Assembly (NCBI GenBank): GCA_040877415.1
Contig: JBBDNV010000112.1
Location: 26,060 to 90,059, forward strand
Direction: 5' to 3'
Source: JBBDNV01 sp040877415
GTDB taxonomy: Bacteria; Planctomycetota; Planctomycetia; Pirellulales; PALSA-1355
DNA: 64,000 bases
The notes under the pieces are model-generated. The model did not search any database. It had not been told where the DNA came from and saw nothing but the letters and a program-made list of their open reading frames with translations. Below, piece after piece: positions 1 through 8,381 of this stretch. Position numbers and translations under genes: made by a program. How positions within the stretch are numbered: position 1 is the stretch's first letter; the number at the start of each line of letters is the position of its first letter.

Positions 1-656
1 TGATGGGCGTGAGCCTTTCGGGCGGCGGCTGCCTGCAATGGTTTCGCAATCGATTGTGCCAGGCCGAAATGGCCGCGGCGAAACGCTCGAAAATCGATCC
101 CTACGATATTCTCACGCGCGAAGCCGCCAAGATTCCGCCCGGCAGCGAAGGGCTGATTTTTCTGCCGTATCTCTCGGGCGAGCGCACGCCGCACGCCGAT
201 CCCGACGCCCGGGCCTGCTTTGTCGGCCTGACGTTGGCCCACACCCGCGGGCACATGGTCCGCGCGGTGATGGAAGGAGTCAGCTACGCGATGCGCGACA
301 GCCTGACGATTATCCGGGCATTGAGCGTGCCGGTGCGGCAGATTCGCGCTTCGGGCGGAGGATCGAAGAGTCAATTGTGGCGACAGATTCAGGCCGACGT
401 CTTTGGGCAAAAGGTGGTCACGATCAACGCCGAAGAGGGGCCCGCTTACGGCGTGGCCCTGCTGGCGGCCGTGGGGGCCGGCGCGTTCAAAAACGTCGAG
501 GAGGCCTGCGCCGCGACGATCCGCGTGGTCAAGGAAACGCCGCCCGACAAGCGGGCGCAAAAACATCACGACGCGGCGTTTCCCATCTACCAGGATCTGT
601 ATCGCTCGCTGAAGGACGACTTCAAACGGATTTCCGCGATCGAGAATCGACCGTAG
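1..656 (+). CDS. xylB: Xylulokinase, C-terminal part (cut by window start)
   Basis: This is the last 217 residues of a FGGY-family sugar kinase; the ATP-dependent phosphorylation of D-xylulose is the likely reaction. The first two bases belong to a codon outside the window, so the N-terminal sugar-binding half is missing from view, not necessarily from the genome. The visible part carries the FGGY C-terminal hallmarks: LPYLSGERTPHADP, followed by FVGLTLAHTRGHMVRAVMEG, and the signature GGGSKSQLWRQIQADVFG, then EEGPAYGVALLAAVGAG. These fit xylulokinase better than glycerol kinase, but another pentulokinase is possible. An ornithine-cyclodeaminase-like gene follows about 70 bp downstream on the same strand. 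Confidence 0.88.
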   Translation, partial: MGVSLSGGGCLQWFRNRLCQAEMAAAKRSKIDPYDILTREAAKIPPGSEGLIFLPYLSGERTPHADPDARACFVGLTLAHTRGHMVRAVMEGVSYAMRDSLTIIRALSVPVRQIRASGGGSKSQLWRQIQADVFGQKVVTINAEEGPAYGVALLAAVGAGAFKNVEEACAATIRVVKETPPDKRAQKHHDAAFPIYQDLYRSLKDDFKRISAIENRP

Positions 657-725
657 AATGAGCCGAACCGATTCTGGAAGTTGCCGCCGCGGGGCGGGAT
701 CGACGCTTTTTTGATGGATAGGTGG

Positions 726-1682
726 ATGATGCCTGCGATTTATTTGAGCGAAGCCGACGTCGATCGCCTGCTCGACATCAACGTGGCCATCGAGGTTTGC
801 GAAGAGGCCTTTCGCCGCCTGGGCGCCGGCGAGGCGGAGCACGTTCCGCGCGCTCGCGCGAAGGCGCCGGGAATCGTGTTGCACTCGATGAGCGCGGCGG
901 CCGGTTATCTGAACCTGGTCGGCTGGAAGTGCTACACGACCACGCGCGAGGGGGCCCGCTTCTTGCTGGGACTCCATGATGCCTCGGGCCAGTTAGTGGC
1001 GCTGGTCGAGGCCGACCGGCTGGGGCAATTGCGCACCGGCGCCACCACGGGCGTGGCGGTCGAGCTGATGGCCGATCCGGAGGCCACGGAAATGGGGTTG
1101 TTCGGTTCGGGCTGGCAGGCCCAAAGCCAATTGGCGGCCGTCGCCCGCACGCGCCCGATCAAGGTGGCCTACGTCTACAGCCGCACGGAAAAGAAGCGGA
1201 GGGATTTCGCCGAGCTCATGGCGTCGCGCTTGGGCATCGAAGTGCGCCCCGTCGACCGGCCCCAGGATGCGGCCGAGGATTTGCCGATCGTGGTGACCGC
1301 CACCACCAGCCGCGAGCCGGTGTTCGACGGCAATCACCTGGCCGAAGGGGCACTCGTGTGCGCCGTCGGCTCCAACTGGCTCAATCGGGCGGAAATCGAC
1401 ACGACCGTGATTCGCCGCGCCGACAACATCGTGTGCGACAGCATCAAGGCTTGCCAGATCGAGGCCGGCGATTTCGTCGACGCGCTGGAAAAAGGAGTCT
1501 TTGACTGGCAGAGAGCCGTGGAATTGGCCGACGTCGTCGCGGGCCGCGCCACGGGCAGAAACACGCGCGACAGCATTGTGCTTTTCAAGTCGGTCGGACT
1601 CGCGCTGGAAGATGTCGCGCTGGGCGCGAAACTGCTGGAGCGGGCCCGGGCCCAAGGCGTCGGCCGCGAGCTGCCGTTCTAA
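726..1682 (+). CDS. Ornithine cyclodeaminase / mu-crystallin family NAD(P) enzyme
   Basis: A 318-residue protein of the ornithine cyclodeaminase/mu-crystallin family, which holds ornithine cyclodeaminases, alanine dehydrogenases and imine reductases. The family core is clear: NLVGWKCYTTTREGARFLLG contains the substrate-binding lysine segment, ADRLGQLRTGATTGVAVELM follows, and the nucleotide-binding glycine motif is GLFGSGWQAQSQL. A later stretch, VGSNWLNRAEIDTTVIRRAD, is also typical. The start at 726 was chosen because a purine-rich GGATAGGTGG lies just upstream; starts at 714 (ATG), 729 (ATG) and 681 (TTG) are alternatives. Substrate cannot be read from sequence. Length matches the family (about 310-350 residues). 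Confidence 0.85.
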   Translation: MMPAIYLSEADVDRLLDINVAIEVCEEAFRRLGAGEAEHVPRARAKAPGIVLHSMSAAAGYLNLVGWKCYTTTREGARFLLGLHDASGQLVALVEADRLGQLRTGATTGVAVELMADPEATEMGLFGSGWQAQSQLAAVARTRPIKVAYVYSRTEKKRRDFAELMASRLGIEVRPVDRPQDAAEDLPIVVTATTSREPVFDGNHLAEGALVCAVGSNWLNRAEIDTTVIRRADNIVCDSIKACQIEAGDFVDALEKGVFDWQRAVELADVVAGRATGRNTRDSIVLFKSVGLALEDVALGAKLLERARAQGVGRELPF

Positions 1683-1718
1683 TCGGCTCGGCAAAGCTTT
1701 CGCCGGCGGTTGAGCCCT

Positions 1719-2837
1719 TTACCGCTTCCCAAGGGGCGTCCACTTCCTGGGGCCGGGCCCCGTGTAGTTTGCCCGGGGGCGAATCAGGCGATTGTTGTCG
1801 AGCTGCTCGATCACGTGCGCGGACCAGCCGGTGACGCGGCTGACGACAAACAGCGGCGTGTAAAGGTCGACGTCGAGGCCCATGTAGTAGTACAGCCTTG
1901 CGCTCGGCCAATCGAGATTCGGCGGCAGGCCCTTTTCGCTCTGTACGATCGTCTCGATCGTTTCCGCCATCGACTCCATATCCTGATTGCCGGTTTCGGC
2001 GGCCAGCTCGCCGCACAACGTGCGCAGGTACGCGGCCCGCGGATCGCCGGTTTTGTACACGCGATGGCCGAAGCCCATGATGCGGCGTTTTTTGGCCAGG
2101 GCGTCGCGTATCCAGCCTTCCGCCTTGTCGGCCGTGCCGACTTCGCGGAGCACTTTCATTACGGCTTCGTTGGCTCCGCCGTGCAGCGGGCCCTTGAGTG
2201 CCCCGATGGCCGCCGTGATCGCCGAATGCATGTCGGAGAGCGTCGAGACGACCACGCGCGCGGCAAACGTCGAGGCGTTGTACTCGTGTTCCGCGTACAA
2301 AATGAGCGACACGTCCATGGCCTTGGCCAGGCGCTTCGACGGGGCCTTGTCGAAAAGCATCCACAGGATGTTTCCGGCCAGCGAGAACTCGGGGTTGTAG
2401 GCGAGGGGTTTTTGGCCGGCGGCCAGCCTGCTGCGGGCGGCCATCACGATCGGCAACTGCACGAGCAGATGTTCGGCCTTGCGCAGGTTTGCCTCGTGGC
2501 TGTTGTCGCCCGTGTCGGGATCCCAATGCGCAAGCGCGCTCGCGCCGGTGCGCATGACGTCCATCATCGGCACGCCGGACGGAATCCTGGCCAGCAGCTC
2601 CAAGAGCGGCTGGTGGATCGCGGCGCTTGCGCACAGGCGCTCGCGAAACGAGGCCAGTTCGGCGGCCTTCGGCAGTTCGCCGTGCAAGAGCAGGTGGGCC
2701 ACCTCTTCGAACGTGGCATGCTCGGCCAGATCTTCGATCGAATAACCGCGGTATTGCAAGCCGCCGGCAATCGTGCTGATGGCGGTCTCGCCCGCGATCA
2801 CTCCCTCGAGGCCAGGACTATAGATGGGTTCGGCCAT
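1719..2837 (-). CDS. prpC: Citrate synthase / 2-methylcitrate synthase
   Basis: A 372-residue type II-like citrate synthase, of the short bacterial form that includes 2-methylcitrate synthase. It would condense oxaloacetate with propionyl-CoA (or acetyl-CoA). Catalytic-region motifs are present: GPLHGGANEAVMKVL with the first active-site histidine and MGFGHRVYKTGDPRA with the second; the C-terminal arginine region TGWSAHVIEQ is also recognisable. The ATG at 2837 follows GAGAAAGG on the minus strand; a TTG extension to 2852 is less likely. It lies 83 bp downstream of prpB on the same strand, which is the main reason for preferring methylcitrate synthase over housekeeping citrate synthase. The two activities cannot be separated by motif alone. 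Confidence 0.85.
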   Translation of the reverse strand: MAEPIYSPGLEGVIAGETAISTIAGGLQYRGYSIEDLAEHATFEEVAHLLLHGELPKAAELASFRERLCASAAIHQPLLELLARIPSGVPMMDVMRTGASALAHWDPDTGDNSHEANLRKAEHLLVQLPIVMAARSRLAAGQKPLAYNPEFSLAGNILWMLFDKAPSKRLAKAMDVSLILYAEHEYNASTFAARVVVSTLSDMHSAITAAIGALKGPLHGGANEAVMKVLREVGTADKAEGWIRDALAKKRRIMGFGHRVYKTGDPRAAYLRTLCGELAAETGNQDMESMAETIETIVQSEKGLPPNLDWPSARLYYYMGLDVDLYTPLFVVSRVTGWSAHVIEQLDNNRLIRPRANYTGPGPRKWTPLGKR

Positions 2838-2920
2838 GGGAACCTTTCTCAAGTGGCGGCGTTGGGTGGCTCGTGCAAAGGGCCCGGGCGCGCGGACGAA
2901 CGAATCCCCGACGCGTCGAT

Positions 2921-3805
2921 TCAGCCGGTCGGGTCGCCGGAAAAATACGCGCGGTCGCGCGCCTCGTAATCGCTATATCCTAGTAGATCGTAGAGCTCCT
3001 GGCGCGATTGCATCAGGTCGACGAGCTCGGCCTGCGTGCCCTCGGCGGCGATCACCGCCAACGCGGCTTCGACGGCTTTCATGGCCGTGCGCAACAACGT
3101 CACCGGGTACAGCACGGCCGCGAATCCCATGTCGGCCAGCTCGTCGAGCGTCAAGAGCGGGCTTTGTCCGAACTCGGTCATGTTGGCCACCAGCGGCGCG
3201 TCGATCGCATCGGCGAATTTCTCGAACTCGGCTTTGTCCGTGAGCGCTTCGGGAAAGATCCAGTCGGCGCCGCAGTCGAGATAGCGCTTGGCCCGCTCGA
3301 TCGCCGCGGCCAACCCAGCGACGCCGCGGGCATCGGTCCGCGCCACGAGCACCAGGTTCGGATCGTTCCGCGCGCCGGCGGCCGCGCGCAATTTGGCGCA
3401 CATCTCGTCGGTGTCGATCAGCGACTTGCCGGAGAGGTGCCCACAGCGCTTCGGCAGCACCTGATCTTCGAGCTGAATGGCCGCGGCGCCGGCCGCTTCC
3501 AGCTCGACGATGGTGCGCTCGACGTTCACGGCCGCGCCAAAGCCGGTGTCGGCGTCGACCACGAGCGGTATCTCGACGCGGCGCGTCAAGTAGGCGGTTT
3601 GCTGGGCCAATTCCGTGAGCGTGAACAGCCCCACGTCCGGTAGCGCGAGCGTGCCGGCCGAAAGGGCCGCGCCGGACAAATACATCGCGTCGTATCCGGC
3701 CTGCTCGATCATCCGGGCCGTCAGCGCATTGAACGCGCCCGGAACCTGAATGGTCGCGTCCTCGATCGCAGCTCGCAGCTTTTTTCCGGGGGATTCGCGC
3801 GTCAT
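2921..3805 (-). CDS. prpB: 2-methylisocitrate lyase
   Basis: A 294-residue member of the isocitrate lyase/PEP mutase superfamily. The loop LPKRCGHLSGKSL holds the KRCGH active-site signature of the lyases, and LVVDADTGFG is the metal-binding aspartate strand. IQVPGAFNALTARMIEQAGY at the N-terminus is typical of PrpB. It would cleave 2-methylisocitrate to succinate and pyruvate. The start MTRESPG at 3805 gives the normal family length (about 290-300); the reading frame stays open upstream but that extension is low-complexity and unlike the family. It is transcribed first, then prpC after 83 bp, forming a probable prpBC operon. Confidence 0.88.
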   Translation of the reverse strand: MTRESPGKKLRAAIEDATIQVPGAFNALTARMIEQAGYDAMYLSGAALSAGTLALPDVGLFTLTELAQQTAYLTRRVEIPLVVDADTGFGAAVNVERTIVELEAAGAAAIQLEDQVLPKRCGHLSGKSLIDTDEMCAKLRAAAGARNDPNLVLVARTDARGVAGLAAAIERAKRYLDCGADWIFPEALTDKAEFEKFADAIDAPLVANMTEFGQSPLLTLDELADMGFAAVLYPVTLLRTAMKAVEAALAVIAAEGTQAELVDLMQSRQELYDLLGYSDYEARDRAYFSGDPTG

Positions 3806-3905
3806 GAAACGACATCTTCCGGTGGATGGCAAGCTCGTGGCAATTCGAAATATAGGGGCCGCCGCAAGGTCGACGCAAGGGGGCGGGTGTACGCTCGGCG
3901 CGGCC

Positions 3906-3958
3906 GCCTTCGTGGCGACAGCCTTCGTGGCGGGCCTTCGTGGCGGGCCTTCGTGGCG
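3906..3958. repeat. Four tandem-like copies of a 12-bp unit
   Basis: The unit GCCTTCGTGGCG occurs four times, at 3906-3917, 3921-3932, 3934-3945 and 3947-3958, with spacers of 3, 1 and 1 bases. It lies between the divergent starts of prpB (3805) and the membrane-protein gene (4001), so it may sit in the promoter or leader of either. Slippage would change the spacing of the intergenic region. No known function. Confidence 0.85.
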
Positions 3959-4000
3959 GCCCTGGTGAAGGGCGCCGCGCCAAGTTAGGCTGGAGCCGAT

Positions 4001-5632
4001 ATGGCGCCACGGGCTCGTGACTCTGGAACTCTTGCGGCCAGCTCGACGCGGTGGACAGCGGCGGCGGAAGTGGGGCTCATCTTTCTCGTATTCTTCATCC
4101 ACGGCGCCTGGCCGGCGCCCGAGGTGAACGAGCCGCACTATCTTGGCAAGGCCAAACACTACTGGGACGCCGCCTGGTGCGCGCGCGACTTTTTCTTAAA
4201 CACCGCCGATGCCCACGAAGTTTTTTACTTCACGTTCGGCTGGCTGACGCTGTGGTTGCCCCTTTCGGCCGTGGCGTGGTGCGGGCGGATCGCGACGTGG
4301 GGGCTTTTGGCCTGGGCATGGCGGCGGCTCAGCGTGGCGCTGGTCGACGGCTGGCTGTACGGCGTGCTGTCGGCGGCGCTGTTTGTGGCGCTAAACGATC
4401 GATTCCACATGTCGGGCGAATGGGTCGTGGGCGGAGTGGAAGCCAAGGGGTTTGCCTACGTCTTCGTGCTGCTGGGCCTCGAATCGCTGGTGCGAGACCG
4501 TTGGGGCCGGGCTGTCGTGTTGTTCGGCGCCGCCAGCGCGTTTCACGTGGTCGTCGGCGGCTGGGCGGTGGTGGCCGCCGGCATAACCTGGCTCGTGACG
4601 GAAAAGCGGCCGCCGAAAAGGCAACTCGTGTGGCCGGCCGCCGCCGGCTTGCTGTTGGCGCTTTGCGGTTTGTTGCCGGCGCTGGCACTCTCCTGGGGCG
4701 CCGATCCGCAAATCGTCAACCAGGCGAACCGCATCTACGTCTACGAGCGACTTAGTCACCACCTGTTGCCCGAGCAGATGTCGGCCGTGTTCGTCGCGCG
4801 TCATCTGCTGTTGGTGGCGGCGCTGGTGCCGCTTGCGCGTCTGGCCCCCGGCGATGACTCGTTCGCGCGGCTGCGCGGGTTCGTGGCGGCGTCGGTGGGG
4901 ATCGCGGCGGTCGGCATGGCGGTGAGCCTGCTCGCGTGGTGGAAGGCCGACCTGGCGGCCGCGCTTTTGCGGTATTACTGGTTTCGCACGTGCGACGTGA
5001 TGGTGCCTTTGGGCGTCGCGCTGTTGGCCAGCGCGATTCTGCGCGGTTGGCAGCGCCAGAGGCATCCGCTCTTCGCGCTGGGCCTTTCGGCCGCGCTGCT
5101 GGCCGGTGGTTTTCATCTGGGTGAAACGATCCGGATGCGGCAAACCTACCGGGCCCCGCGGGCTTTCTGGTCGCTGGGAACCAACGTGGATTTGGACGAT
5201 TGGCGGGCGATTTGCGACTGGGCCGAGCGTGAAACCGAGCCTGACGCGCTGTTTTTGGTTCCCCGGCTGTCGCAGTCGTTCCGTTGGCGCAGCGGCCGGG
5301 CCGAGGTGGTAACGCGCAAGGATCTGCCGCAGGACGCCCCAAGCATCGTCGAGTGGTGGCGTCGCTTGACGCGCATTTATCGCACGGACGATACTGACCC
5401 AATGTGGTGCGACTCTCTCGCGCAATTGGGAGCCGAGCGGCTCGGCGAGTTGGGCGACGAGTTCGGCGCCGACTATGTCGTCACGAGTGCCCATCCGCCT
5501 GTGGCGCTGGCGCGCGTCGGCCCGATCACGCGTACGCTGGCGGTTTATGAGTTGCGGCCGCCGCGTTCGAAGAGTTCGGCCCAACCGTCGCCATCCCCGC
5601 GCGGCGGCGCGCACGACGAGGACCAGCCTTGA
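4001..5632 (+). CDS. Polytopic membrane protein with C-terminal soluble domain
   Basis: A 543-residue integral membrane protein of unknown function. About ten hydrophobic segments run from residue 22 to about 375, and the last ~150 residues look soluble, with FGADYVVTSAHPPVA near the end. An NEPHYLGKAKHYWD segment follows the first helix. This resembles the general build of GT-C glycosyltransferase-like or oligosaccharide-processing membrane proteins with an acidic loop after helix 1, but no definite GT-C signature was recognised, so I leave it as hypothetical. GGAG six bases before the ATG supports the start. Its stop codon overlaps the TTG start of the NUDIX gene (TTGA), implying translational coupling. 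Confidence 0.75.
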   Translation: MAPRARDSGTLAASSTRWTAAAEVGLIFLVFFIHGAWPAPEVNEPHYLGKAKHYWDAAWCARDFFLNTADAHEVFYFTFGWLTLWLPLSAVAWCGRIATWGLLAWAWRRLSVALVDGWLYGVLSAALFVALNDRFHMSGEWVVGGVEAKGFAYVFVLLGLESLVRDRWGRAVVLFGAASAFHVVVGGWAVVAAGITWLVTEKRPPKRQLVWPAAAGLLLALCGLLPALALSWGADPQIVNQANRIYVYERLSHHLLPEQMSAVFVARHLLLVAALVPLARLAPGDDSFARLRGFVAASVGIAAVGMAVSLLAWWKADLAAALLRYYWFRTCDVMVPLGVALLASAILRGWQRQRHPLFALGLSAALLAGGFHLGETIRMRQTYRAPRAFWSLGTNVDLDDWRAICDWAERETEPDALFLVPRLSQSFRWRSGRAEVVTRKDLPQDAPSIVEWWRRLTRIYRTDDTDPMWCDSLAQLGAERLGELGDEFGADYVVTSAHPPVALARVGPITRTLAVYELRPPRSKSSAQPSPSPRGGAHDEDQP

Positions 5633-6255
5633 ACGCCGAACTTCCCGCCCAATTGTCGGCCCAACTCAAACAGCCGTTGCCCGGCTGGCCCGCGCAGGTC
5701 CGCTACCAGCCCGAGTTGAGCTTCGGCCGCCACCGTGGACCGGCGCCCGTGGGCGCCCGGCCGGCCGCCGTGTTGGTGCTCTTGTATCCGCGCGACGGCG
5801 AGTGGCACGTGCCCTTGATACTGCGGCCGGCTCACATGCCCGATCACGCGGGCCAGGTCAGTTTTCCGGGCGGGGTGATCGAGGCGGGCGAATCGAGCCG
5901 GCAGGCGGCGCTGCGGGAGTTTTCCGAGGAACTGGGCGCGCCGGGCGAAGGGCTGGAAATGCTCGGCCAACTTTCGCCGATCTACCTGTTTGCCAGCAAC
6001 TTTCAGATCACCCCTTGGGTAGCGGCGACGAACCAAGGGCCCGCCTGGCGGCCCAGCGAGCGCGAAGTCGAGCGTCTGCTGGAGATCCCGCTCGGTCATC
6101 TTGCCGACCAGCGCAATACCGGACATTTTGAGCGGCGCCAGCGCGGCCTGGCATTTCGCGCGCCGTGCTTTTTGTGGCAGGCCGAACGCATTTGGGGGGC
6201 CACGAGCATGATCCTGGCCGAGCTGATCGCCAGCGTCAGCCCCTTGGGCGTCTAG
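5629..6255 (+). CDS. NUDIX hydrolase, CoA pyrophosphatase-like
   Basis: A 208-residue NUDIX hydrolase. The NUDIX box is complete: GGVIEAGESSRQAALREFSEELGA region, residues about 83-106, fitting GX5EX7REUXEEXGU. The preceding segment LILRPAHMPDHAGQVSFPGG matches the extra motif of the CoA pyrophosphatase (NudL/PCD1) group, which cleaves CoA and its derivatives to 3',5'-ADP and phosphopantetheine. The start is a TTG overlapping the TGA of the upstream gene, with GAGGA about ten bases upstream; no ATG or GTG alternative gives the N-terminal helix. Substrate is inferred from the family signature only. Confidence 0.85.
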   Translation: MNAELPAQLSAQLKQPLPGWPAQVRYQPELSFGRHRGPAPVGARPAAVLVLLYPRDGEWHVPLILRPAHMPDHAGQVSFPGGVIEAGESSRQAALREFSEELGAPGEGLEMLGQLSPIYLFASNFQITPWVAATNQGPAWRPSEREVERLLEIPLGHLADQRNTGHFERRQRGLAFRAPCFLWQAERIWGATSMILAELIASVSPLGV

Positions 6256-6384
6256 CAAGTTGCGTGAATGCGGCAGCCGCCGGAATGCGAGCAGCCAAAG
6301 CTGCCAATGGCCGCCGGCAACACAGGTGCGTAAACTGGTCGTATCGGAGCCTCGACGCACCCTTTCGCCCCCCCCCGCGCCCGA

Positions 6385-7050
6385 ATGTCTCGCCAGCACG
6401 CTCCCAAGGCCGTCGTGTTCGATCTCGACGGCCTGATGTTCAACACCGAAGAGCTTTATCAGAACGTGGGCAGCGAGATTCTGCGCCGCCGCGGCAAGCG
6501 TTTCGACGCTGAATTGGTCGACGCCATGATGGGCCGCCCGGCCGGCGCCGCGCTGCAATTGATGATCGATTATCACGGGCTCGACGGCACGGTGGCCGAG
6601 CTGGCGGCCGAAACGGACGCGATTTTCGCCACGCTGCTCGACGAGCGCCTGGAGCAGATGCCCGGGCTGGGCGAATTACTCGCCGCGTTGGAAGGTGCCG
6701 GCATGCCGCTGGCGATCGCGACCAGCAGCGGGCCCGACTTCGCGCGAACCGTGCTGGACAAGTTCGCGCTTGGGCCGCGCTTCGAATTCGTGTTGACGTG
6801 CGACGATATTCGCCAGGGCAAGCCGCACCCGGAAATCTACTTGCTGGCGGCCCGCCGCTTCGGTCTCGCGCCGGGGGAGTTGCTGGTGCTGGAAGACAGC
6901 CAAAACGGTTGCCGCGCGGCCATCGCGGCCGGCGCGATCGTGGTGGCGGTGCCGGCTGGACCGAGCCGCCGGCACGATTTCAGCGGGACGGCGCTGGTGG
7001 CCGAAAGCCTGGCCGATCCGCGGCTGCTTGCGCTGTTGGGACTGGCGTAG
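6385..7050 (+). CDS. HAD hydrolase, beta-phosphoglucomutase-like phosphatase
   Basis: A 221-residue subfamily IA haloacid-dehalogenase phosphatase. All catalytic motifs are visible: FDLDGLMFNTEE with nucleophile Asp13 and acid/base Asp15, IATSSGPDFAR (motif II), RQGKPHPEIYLLAARRFGL (motif III lysine) and VLEDSQNGCRAAIAAG (motif IV acidic pair). This pattern fits beta-phosphoglucomutase-like or sugar-phosphate/pyrimidine-nucleotide phosphatases; the natural substrate cannot be told. It contrasts with the second HAD gene at 9161, where these residues are altered. No strong Shine-Dalgarno sequence was seen before the ATG. Confidence 0.87.
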   Translation: MSRQHAPKAVVFDLDGLMFNTEELYQNVGSEILRRRGKRFDAELVDAMMGRPAGAALQLMIDYHGLDGTVAELAAETDAIFATLLDERLEQMPGLGELLAALEGAGMPLAIATSSGPDFARTVLDKFALGPRFEFVLTCDDIRQGKPHPEIYLLAARRFGLAPGELLVLEDSQNGCRAAIAAGAIVVAVPAGPSRRHDFSGTALVAESLADPRLLALLGLA

Positions 7051-7091
7051 CGCGGCCGTGAATCTCGACGGCGGTCCTCGAGGGGGCGCGA

Positions 7092-8030
7092 TCAGGCCGC
7101 CACCGCGCGGGGGCCGCTAACGGGTCCGACGCGACGCCATCTTTCGCGCCAGCCGCTGCGGGCCTGCTCGACAAATCGGTTGAGGCCGTCTCTGAGCATC
7201 GGCGTCGCCGCGGCCAGCATCCGCCGGGCACGTTTGCTGCTGAGCGAAGTCTCTTCGAGCCACGAGGAGTTCGCCCCGGCGTCGGTCATTCCGGCCGGCG
7301 TGGCAGCGCCCAAAGCGCCGGCCAACTCCAAGACGAAGCGATGGGGGCTGGTGCGCTCGGTGCCCGCCAGGTGATACAACCCGTGCAGTCGCGATTCGTA
7401 AGCGCGCCACAGCAGCTCCGCCAGATCGGTCGCCAAAATGGGCGTGGCGTGCCGCCGGCCGTCTGAAAACAGCGGCGCCAGGGGCGCACCGCGAGTGATC
7501 GCGTCGAACGCCAGCTCGGCGAATCCGGCTCTCTCGGCGTCGGCGCTCCATCCGTAGGCGTGCGTTCGCACGACCAGCGCTTCGCGCTTCTCCAAGGCGC
7601 GCTCCATGTTTCGCACTTGCAGGGCGCGGGGCGCGGGGCTCGCCGCCGGCGAGCTCTCTTCGTGGAACATGCGCGGTCCGGAAAAGACCACGTCGCTGGA
7701 GATCACCGTCAGGCGGCAGCCCCACGCGTCGGCCAATTCCGCGAGCTGGGCCACCACCAGCGGCTCTCGCTCGGCCGAGCCGACGCGAAAGGCCGGATCC
7801 CAACTCGAAGCCGCCAGCGGCCCGCAGTGAACGATCCAGTGCGGCTGCCACTGGCGGACGCAGACTTCGATCGCCGCCTGGTCGTCCGCGTGCCAGCAGG
7901 CCGTGCGCACCGCGGGCGCCTCGAGCGCGCATTGGCCGAAAAGGCCGAGCACCTCGCAGCGGTCGGAAAGCGCGAGCGCCAGATTGCTCCCGGCGATTGT
8001 ATCGATTCCGGTGACCAGCAGCCGCTCCAC
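7092..8030 (-). CDS. NAD-dependent epimerase / RmlD-like SDR, atypical active site
   Basis: A 312-residue extended short-chain dehydrogenase resembling dTDP-4-dehydrorhamnose reductase. The N-terminal strand and loop LLVTGIDTIAGSNLALAL form the NAD(P)-binding fold, and TVISSDVVFSGP is the RmlD-type serine strand. The catalytic Tyr-x3-Lys expected about 25 residues later is not seen; that position reads ALQVRNMERALEKREAL. The GTG at 8030 follows CCGGGAGG on the minus strand; the frame stays open far upstream, but that part is a shadow of the opposite-strand gene. It is divergent from a cytidylyltransferase gene, suggesting a surface-sugar setting. It may bind nucleotide without normal catalysis. 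Confidence 0.75.
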   Translation of the reverse strand: MERLLVTGIDTIAGSNLALALSDRCEVLGLFGQCALEAPAVRTACWHADDQAAIEVCVRQWQPHWIVHCGPLAASSWDPAFRVGSAEREPLVVAQLAELADAWGCRLTVISSDVVFSGPRMFHEESSPAASPAPRALQVRNMERALEKREALVVRTHAYGWSADAERAGFAELAFDAITRGAPLAPLFSDGRRHATPILATDLAELLWRAYESRLHGLYHLAGTERTSPHRFVLELAGALGAATPAGMTDAGANSSWLEETSLSSKRARRMLAAATPMLRDGLNRFVEQARSGWRERWRRVGPVSGPRAVAA

Positions 8031-8381
8031 GTTCGGCCTCCCGGCCCCGCTGAGCAATGGGGAACGTCGCGTCGCGCGCCATGCGATCCGCGGCGCCGCC
8101 CTGATGGCGTGGGGCCGCGGATTGTAGCCGTCGGGCCGCCCGTGGTCCAAGATGGATTCGCCGCCCTCCGGCGGGGGCGTTTCCTGGCTGCTGGCATGCC
8201 AAACGCTGGCACGTCCCAAAACGATTTGCGTCGCCGCGAGGGGACGATCGTGCTTGCTTTTGGCGGTGCTCGACCAGTGCTTGTATTGACGGTCATCGGA
8301 GCGAATTGATAGACTTCGCGCGCCACGGGGGGCTTTGGCACTCACCGAGCAAGCCTGCTCAGGAAGGATACTAGAGAGTCC
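8031..8381. other. Divergent intergenic region, 351 bp
   Basis: This gap separates the minus-strand SDR gene from the plus-strand cytidylyltransferase gene. Apart from one possible plus-strand promoter at 8286-8313 I see no gene, repeat or structured RNA. Confidence 0.6.
8286..8313 (+). promoter_or_regulatory. Possible sigma70-type promoter
   Basis: TTGACG, 16 bases, then GATAGA. Transcription would start near 8320 and give a leader of about 60 bases before the cytidylyltransferase ATG at 8382. The -10 match is weak, so this is tentative. Confidence 0.35.
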
